13,764 bases of DNA from Nephromyces sp. MM_2019 (taxonomy: Eukaryota > Apicomplexa > Aconoidasida > Nephromycida), in NCBI GenBank assembly GCA_015657535.1, contig JADHZB010000015.1:1-13764 (forward strand), read 5' to 3'. Shown here piece by piece: positions 10,001 to 13,764 of this stretch. The number at the start of each line of letters is the position of its first letter. The first letter of the stretch is position 1. The notes below the pieces were generated by a model that ran no database searches, was not told the origin of the DNA, and saw nothing but the letters and a program-made list of their open reading frames with translations. The position numbers and the translations under genes are program-made.

Positions 10001-10859
10001 ATCAAGTATAGCTGAAGAAGAAATTGATATATCACCTCGAGATTTTAAAGGTGATATAAATATAAACAATCTAAGATTTATATATCCATTGAGAGGTTTA
10101 CCTGTGTATAAGAGTCTTACTTGTAATATTGGAGCTGGTCAAATGGTTGCATTTGTTGGTGAATCTGGTGCTGGAAAATCTACGATTGTACAGCTCGTTG
10201 AAAAATTCTATGATTACACACAACAACACAACAACTCACAGAATGATGGAGAATATTTCCATAATTTTTCAATGGAAGAAATCAAGCAAATGATCACCAT
10301 TGATGGTGTACCCCTTTGTAAGATTAGTGCACACTCACTCAGAAAAATAACGGGATATGTTAGCCAAGACCCTAGTATATTCAATACAACCATTACTGAG
10401 AATATACGTATGGGAAAACCAGATGCTACAATGAATGAAATTGAACTTGCTTGTAAGGCAGCTAATATACATGATTTTATTATGGATTTACCCGATAAAT
10501 ACGAGACACACACAGGTCGATTAGGTTCTAAATTAAGTGGCGGACAAAAACAAAGGGTAGCTATAGCTAGAGCTATCATACGTAACCCTAAACTACTTAT
10601 ATTAGATGAAGCTACATCAGCCTTAGATGCACAGGGTGAAGCTACTGTACAGAAAGCTCTTGATAATTTACTTTCTGATAAATCAAGGACCTCTATTGTT
10701 ATTGCACACAGACTCTCTACTATAGTTAATGCAGATAAGATTATTGTACTTAAATCTGAAGGAAATAGTGGTAGTGTAATCGCTGAACATGGTACACATG
10801 CAGAACTTATTGCACATGATGGTATATACAAACGTATGCTTGAGACAGCACTAGCTTAA
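7020..10859 (+). CDS. ABCB-type full ABC transporter (MDR/P-glycoprotein-like)
   Basis: ATP-driven membrane exporter, 1279 residues, TMD-NBD-TMD-NBD, the usual length of P-glycoprotein. TMD1 helices are at about 33-59, 74-98, 150-170, 171-191, 252-280 and 298-320; TMD2 at about 681-713, 729-756, 806-830, 831-850, 914-940 and 950-975. NBD1: A-loop Tyr367, Walker A GPSGIGKS 392-399, Q-loop Gln440, LSGGQ 497-501, Walker B ending Asp521-Glu522, H-loop His555. NBD2: Tyr1022, GESGAGKS 1047-1054, Gln1116, LSGGQ 1172-1176, Asp1196-Glu1197, His1230. Both ATP sites keep all catalytic residues. A Ser/Thr-rich linker spans about 605-672. NBD2 has an Asn/Gln/His-rich insert at about 1066-1090 between Walker A and the Q-loop. 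The frame is intact and intronless, unlike both neighbours. There is no N-terminal targeting signal. Substrate and membrane (plasma, vacuolar or other) cannot be told. AATAAA lies at 10925-10930. Confidence 0.97.
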   Translation: MDGKSPDEKFAKIRQKFNLNLTSILKYSTPKVKLYIAIGTILSIISGAIFPAFMFIMARVAFTFILGNFDTSIIYLMLGLALFAFFVNAFSAFVMELVSHEQSDLFKRRFFKAIVRQDMNWFNSIDTGTLVTRLEENLTLIREALGTKITQVAMFISMLTFSIIFSFFSHASLTAVLLISYPLMMGAMFLTSQAIVRSQKISLKAYEAAGSIAEEATLLVRMVRANNAQDRLREWYTRAIEYAEKVVIRSSVGSSLGIGFLMMTLLLIYSLGLYYGGRIIVNFMEENPGEQYQADKILRVLMMMSTSSFLLGQVAPLLLNISKGINAAADLSEIIDRVPDIDIYDESGIKDTTIIGNIEFKNVSFTYPNTNSQIFDKINLKFNAGETIALVGPSGIGKSTITSLIQRFYDPDEGTIYLDGAPLKSYNVQFLRKNISIISQQPRLFSMTIRENIQFGNPGIATYEDIIAAAKNAYAHDFIKTFPNKYDTPAGEGGSQLSGGQMQRIAIARAMIRKPALFILDEATAALDVESEKLVQQAFDNLINDRISTKLIVAHRLSTIKNADRIFVLGRVDGSTKIVEEGNHATLSEIPDGIYHNMMKTQMFEIDSQNSTSVSESQAIIKSEISIQRSMSVASNHSIMSTYTQNAEEQSNTFKNKFMKYFKWEKKPEELKITRAIVIKNILKNPTSIVILLIASVGMGLTFPSIAFLITAFITSLTGGDIETISNSINTVSLVALLLGLLAGLSGFGQFFNMQVSGQKLITKLRRIIFDHLMAQPITFYDNPKNSVGHISSVLAADVNLINQGYINNTGVILQMATTFLFAFTYAIITDWLFGISMLIPFLILIPATMTRGKKIVKRPQSDKTDSRSSAFLLHESLITFNSVASYSLQDMLYERYEKLLAKEQGRPIREAIFYGISIGIAAGGLFAINALGFYIGSKAIQDNPDKGLEIARSIFLIMYASRSINQNAVFTADMNKARASELKVAELLNENYLSSIAEEEIDISPRDFKGDININNLRFIYPLRGLPVYKSLTCNIGAGQMVAFVGESGAGKSTIVQLVEKFYDYTQQHNNSQNDGEYFHNFSMEEIKQMITIDGVPLCKISAHSLRKITGYVSQDPSIFNTTITENIRMGKPDATMNEIELACKAANIHDFIMDLPDKYETHTGRLGSKLSGGQKQRVAIARAIIRNPKLLILDEATSALDAQGEATVQKALDNLLSDKSRTSIVIAHRLSTIVNADKIIVLKSEGNSGSVIAEHGTHAELIAHDGIYKRMLETALA

Positions 10860-11145
10860 ATGATCTATAAATGATGCGGTGATTCATGTTTGTAAACAAA
10901 ATTTTGATGACATTGAAAAAGAAGAATAAACAAGGCATTTTCAGAGTTTGGATATGATCACACACATTAGTTCATTTTGTGTATAGCATATATAACATAA
11001 CATACTGGTGTAATATGAAAATTGATCTAAATACACACATTTTTGAATAATATCTAACCCTTTTATGCTTAGCTTTGATATAGATACACAGATAAATACA
11101 CATACATACAAATTTTTTTTTATATTTTTATAATTTAATAAAACC

Positions 11146-11310
11146 TAACTTATCATTCCTCTTACCGCCTAACCCTCTTGATAACAACTCCTACATCTTT
11201 CTCTTGTTATCTATTTCTTTCTAATTTCCCTAATTTTTTTTTCCATAATTTTAATTTCTTTTGTTTTAATTTATGTTTCCTTATTCATTTCTTTTACCTT
11301 TTTTTTTAAT
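11146..11310. other. Pyrimidine-rich stretch downstream of the ABC gene
   Basis: The plus strand is strongly biased to T and C for about 165 bases, with many CTT, TCC and T-run motifs, so the minus strand is purine-rich. Purine-rich DNA reads as Lys/Glu/Arg in several frames at once. Minus-strand fragments here look coding for that reason, but no single frame stays open. It may belong to the ABC 3' untranslated or termination region. Confidence 0.4.
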
Positions 11311-11537
11311 TTTATAATCAAATTCCATAAAAAGAAAATAGGGAATAAAGTTAAATTAAATTTAAGTGTAGATACATAACACATTACTTACATTCTTTTT
11401 TATTTATTGATCACAAAACACTTTGTGAAATAATAAGAAGTAATAATAATGATTTGTGTTGTAACATGTTTTATACAAATCTCATTTATTGAGATATGAT
11501 AATAATAACCTTTCAAATTATTTTTATCAGAATTTAT

Positions 11538-11588
11538 TTAAAATTTTTAGATTTATATATATATACATATATATATATAAAAATTTTT
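11538..11588. repeat. AT-rich imperfect palindrome
   Basis: AAAATTTTTAGATTTATATATATA and its near-complement TATATATATATAAAAATTTTT face each other around a short TACA centre. It could form a hairpin or cruciform, but in such AT-rich DNA it may arise by chance. Confidence 0.45.
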
Positions 11589-12541
11589 CTGTTTTCTTGT
11601 TACTTGTTATAACGAACCAGATTGTTAATATATAATGCGTGTGTATAAAGATTTAAGATTATTTTAAATCTAAATAAATATAGATATATATCTAATTTAT
11701 GATTGAAGTTTTCAATTAAAAAAAAGGAAAACCACAATTAATAAATTACATTTGTAATTTTTAATATATGTTTATACACATTTGAAATCACTAGACAATG
11801 AATCTCAGTTTATAAACATAAAATAATTCACATACATTTGATATATAAACACACTTTATATTTTGGATATTACATACACATTTATACACATATATGTATA
11901 AATATATAAATATATAAATAAGTTTACATATTTTAGAACTAAACAATTTTTTAAAAATTTATTATCTTTTTTATCTTTTATTACTAGGTTTTTTATTTGT
12001 CTTAAATCCTTCAGATAGATGAAATGCGTGTACTTAAAATATTCATATATATATATTATAAATAGGAGGTGATATTCACAAACATATATTTTAAACTATC
12101 TATGATAATTTTAACAAATGTTTTATTCATTGTGTGCCTGTGTGTGCGTGGGTTTTGGTGTGTGCATGTGTATGAGTCTATATAATTCACATCATAAAGT
12201 TAAGGTGAAAAAAATTTCATCGACATGTTTGAACTCACACACATATATACATTCAGATTTTTGAACGAGGTTTAAGATGATTAGAGATTAAAATTATTCC
12301 AAAAAATTTTGTTTTGTTTGTGTGTTAACAAAGTTTATTTATTAAAGTTCCCTACAATGCTATAAACTCAAATTTATCTTAGTGTGTATGTGTGTGTAAT
12401 ATTAGACACATTGAAAAACAAAACATTCTCAAACTAAATATATTTATCTTTGTGTGTGTGTAAAACTAGACGTCTAAAATACTACACATGCCTTAAGTGT
12501 ATCTATCTATCTTTGTTTATAAAGAATTTACACACACATTT

Positions 12542-13554
12542 TTATTTCTTGTTATCCACTTCATTATTAAATTTTTCTTTATCTATTCCAACAGAGTGAC
12601 CTATATGGCTGGCTATAATATCGTCTGTCAATTGTGTGTGTTTAATTGGGGTAGAAGGTGTGTGACTCATTTTTGACTCTGAAACAATGGATGGTGTTAT
12701 GGGTATACCTATACATATAAAAGAATTATAGGGCTAAATCAAATGAAGGATTATATATAGTGTGTGTATTGTGGGTGTATGTGTGTGTGTATTGTGTATG
12801 TGTGTGTGTGTGTATTGTGTGTGTGTGTGTGTGTGTATTGTGTGTGTGTGTGTGTGTATTGTGTGTGTGTGTGTATGTATTGTGTGTGTGTGTGTGTATG
12901 TATTGTGTGTGTGTGTGTGTGTGTATTGTGTGTGTGTGTGTGTATGTATTGTGTGTGTGTGTGTGTGTGTATTGTGTGTGTGTGTATTGTGTGTGTGTGT
13001 ATGTATTGTCTGTGTGTGTGTGTATTGTGTGTGTGTGTATGTACTGTCTGTGTGTGTGTGTATTGTGTGTGTGTGTATGTATTGTTTCTGTATGGATTGC
13101 ATTTGTATTGTGTGTAAGGTTTTATCGTGTATGGGGGCATATTGCGTGTGCACGTGCATTGTGTGTGAAGGTATATTGCGTTTGTATGTGCATTGTGTGC
13201 GGGGGTATATTTTGTGTGTGTGTATTGTGAATGTGTGTGTGTTTTGTGTATGATATAATTATAATTAGAGGTTAGATTAATTTGTGTGCAAATGATAAAA
13301 TTATATAAAAAGGGTGAAATGAAATGATTACTTTATTCTTGAAACAAAATATTCATCTCATTTCATCCTTTTTATATAATTTTATCATTTGCACACACAT
13401 TAATCTGACCCCTAAATATAATTTTATCATTTACACACACTCTTACCATCTTCTCTATTTGACTTGAAAAATTTAAAAGATTCCATCTTCCATGTGTTTT
13501 GATCTTTTGGCTTATATAAATCACTCATAGCTATTCCATATTCACCATTTGGGC
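12542..13554 (-). CDS. C-terminal two exons of an unrecognised protein (5' part outside window)
   Basis: Two exons on the minus strand, 13554-13447 and 12708-12542, flanked by TTTAG acceptor, GTAAGA donor and TATAG acceptor sites. The first enters with two bases of a split codon and ends with one base (G); the second begins GT, completing Gly, so the phases agree. Together they give 90 residues plus the split first codon, then TAA at 12544-12542. The first exon reads PNGEYGIAMSDLYKPKDQ and ends ...FKFFKSNRED; the second is hydrophilic, Ser/Thr/Pro- then Lys/Asn-rich, ending NEVDNKK. There is no transmembrane segment. The spacing of Pro-x-Gly and Trp-Lys-x-Glu-Ser faintly recalls the end of a Tim21/Coa1-type mitochondrial domain, but I do not claim that function. 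TTTCAG at about 12682 is an alternative acceptor that would also keep frame within the second exon. More exons should lie beyond 13764. Confidence 0.82.
12757..13082. repeat. (TG)n-TATTG minisatellite in the intron of the 3' gene
   Basis: Some 15 imperfect units of TATTG followed by TGTG runs, each about 14-26 bp, with occasional TATG or CTG variants. It decays to the right until about 13250. It lies inside the 738-base intron 12709-13446. The overlapping ORFs on both strands (Cys/Val or His/Thr repeats) are artefacts of the repeat. Confidence 0.9.
13268..13412. repeat. 59-bp inverted repeat with 27-base loop, intronic
   Basis: The arms 13268-13326 and 13354-13412 are complementary at about 54 of 59 positions, with a perfect core of about 31 bases around TGCAAATGATAAAATTATAT. 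A further partial copy of the right arm, ATAATTTTATCATTTACACACAC, follows at about 13418-13440 and ends at the splice donor of the upstream exon. It could be a small foldback element or an intronic hairpin. No target-site duplication or transposase is evident. Confidence 0.85.
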
Positions 13555-13569
13555 CTAAATTTATATATA

Positions 13570-13655
13570 TGAGTGTGTGTGTGTGTGGGTGTGTTTGTTT
13601 GTGTGTGTATGGGTGTGGGTGTGCGTGTATGGGTGTATGTGTTTGTATGTAGTGT
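13570..13655. repeat. TG-rich simple repeat in the next upstream intron
   Basis: Irregular GTGTGTGGGTGTG sequence begins just upstream of the acceptor for the exon starting at 13554, in an intron of the minus-strand gene. CA is again on the sense strand. Confidence 0.75.
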
Positions 13656-13665
13656 GAATGTATTC

Positions 13666-13720
13666 ACCATTTATTGTATAGATTTATAATAGATATATGC
13701 ACTTTATAACAATAAATGGT
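13666..13720. repeat. 15-bp inverted repeat, intronic
   Basis: ACCATTTATTGTATA (13666-13680) faces TATAACAATAAATGGT (13705-13720), complementary except for one extra base. I tested it as an exon, but its only open frame does not match the splice phase of the exon at 13554. Confidence 0.6.
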
Positions 13721-13764
13721 ATCTAAATATAAATAAGTGTGTGTGTATGCTCAATATATATATA

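Larger units (their letters stand above)
10860..12541. other. Convergent intergenic region, no gene recognised
   Basis: This lies between the 3' ends of the ABC gene and the minus-strand gene ending at 12542. It is AT-rich throughout, with CA runs on the plus strand up to about 11105 and mostly TG runs from about 12130, as expected for two converging 3' regions. The middle contains a pyrimidine-rich stretch and AT palindromes, including TAGATATATATCTA at 11681-11694. No conserved protein segment was found. Confidence 0.6.

Noticed and set aside
10214..10831. 205-codon minus-strand ORF
   Set aside because: It is antisense to NBD2 of the ABC transporter, which is conserved. No independent start, splice or family signal.
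11140..11200. GGGTTAGG on the minus strand as an internal telomere-like repeat
   Set aside because: Only a single copy is present, which chance explains in this composition.
12734..13253. Overlapping ORFs of 117-163 codons on both strands
   Set aside because: They are translations of the TG minisatellite (Cys/Val or His/Thr repeats), which is always open because TG/CA repeats lack stops. They lie in an intron supported by matching splice phases.
1..13764. CRISPR array or tandem-spacer system
   Set aside because: The repeats are simple TG/CA minisatellites without constant repeats separated by unique spacers, and the genes are eukaryotic with introns.

Overview
The window looks like nuclear DNA of an AT-rich protist with compact GT-AG introns. 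An apicomplexan, possibly a piroplasm of the Theileria/Babesia kind, is my best guess. This is inference from base composition, introns, an organelle-type elongation factor and an apicomplexan-style insert in an ABC transporter. The sequence alone does not fix the species.

Layout from left to right. (1) Positions 276-3293, minus strand: the 5' part of a gene for an organellar elongation factor G. I rebuilt it from eight exons whose splice phases all fit, giving 362 codons with the complete GTPase domain. The rest of the gene lies beyond the left edge. (2) Positions 3294-7019: a 3.7 kb region between two divergently transcribed genes, full of simple TG/CA and AT sequence. It has one small segment (4312-4431) of different character with a possible RNA fold. 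(3) Positions 7020-10859, plus strand: an intact, intronless 1279-residue ABCB-type (P-glycoprotein/MDR-like) full transporter. (4) Positions 10860-12541: a convergent intergenic region with no clear gene. (5) Positions 12542-13554, minus strand: the last two exons of a gene I do not recognise, missed by simple ORF finding because each exon is short. Its upstream exons lie beyond the right edge. The intron between the two exons holds a long TG minisatellite and a 59-bp inverted repeat.

I see no operon-like or defence-like system. The three genes are ordinary separate eukaryotic genes: organellar translation, membrane export and an unknown. The most unusual property of the DNA is that its CA/TG-rich sequence is strand-specific. 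CA runs lie on the sense strand of whichever gene they belong to, and the polarity flips between divergent genes near 4975 and again in the convergent region. Several introns also begin with an ACACAC run right after the splice donor. Most of the short ORFs in this window are translations of these repeats and are not genes.
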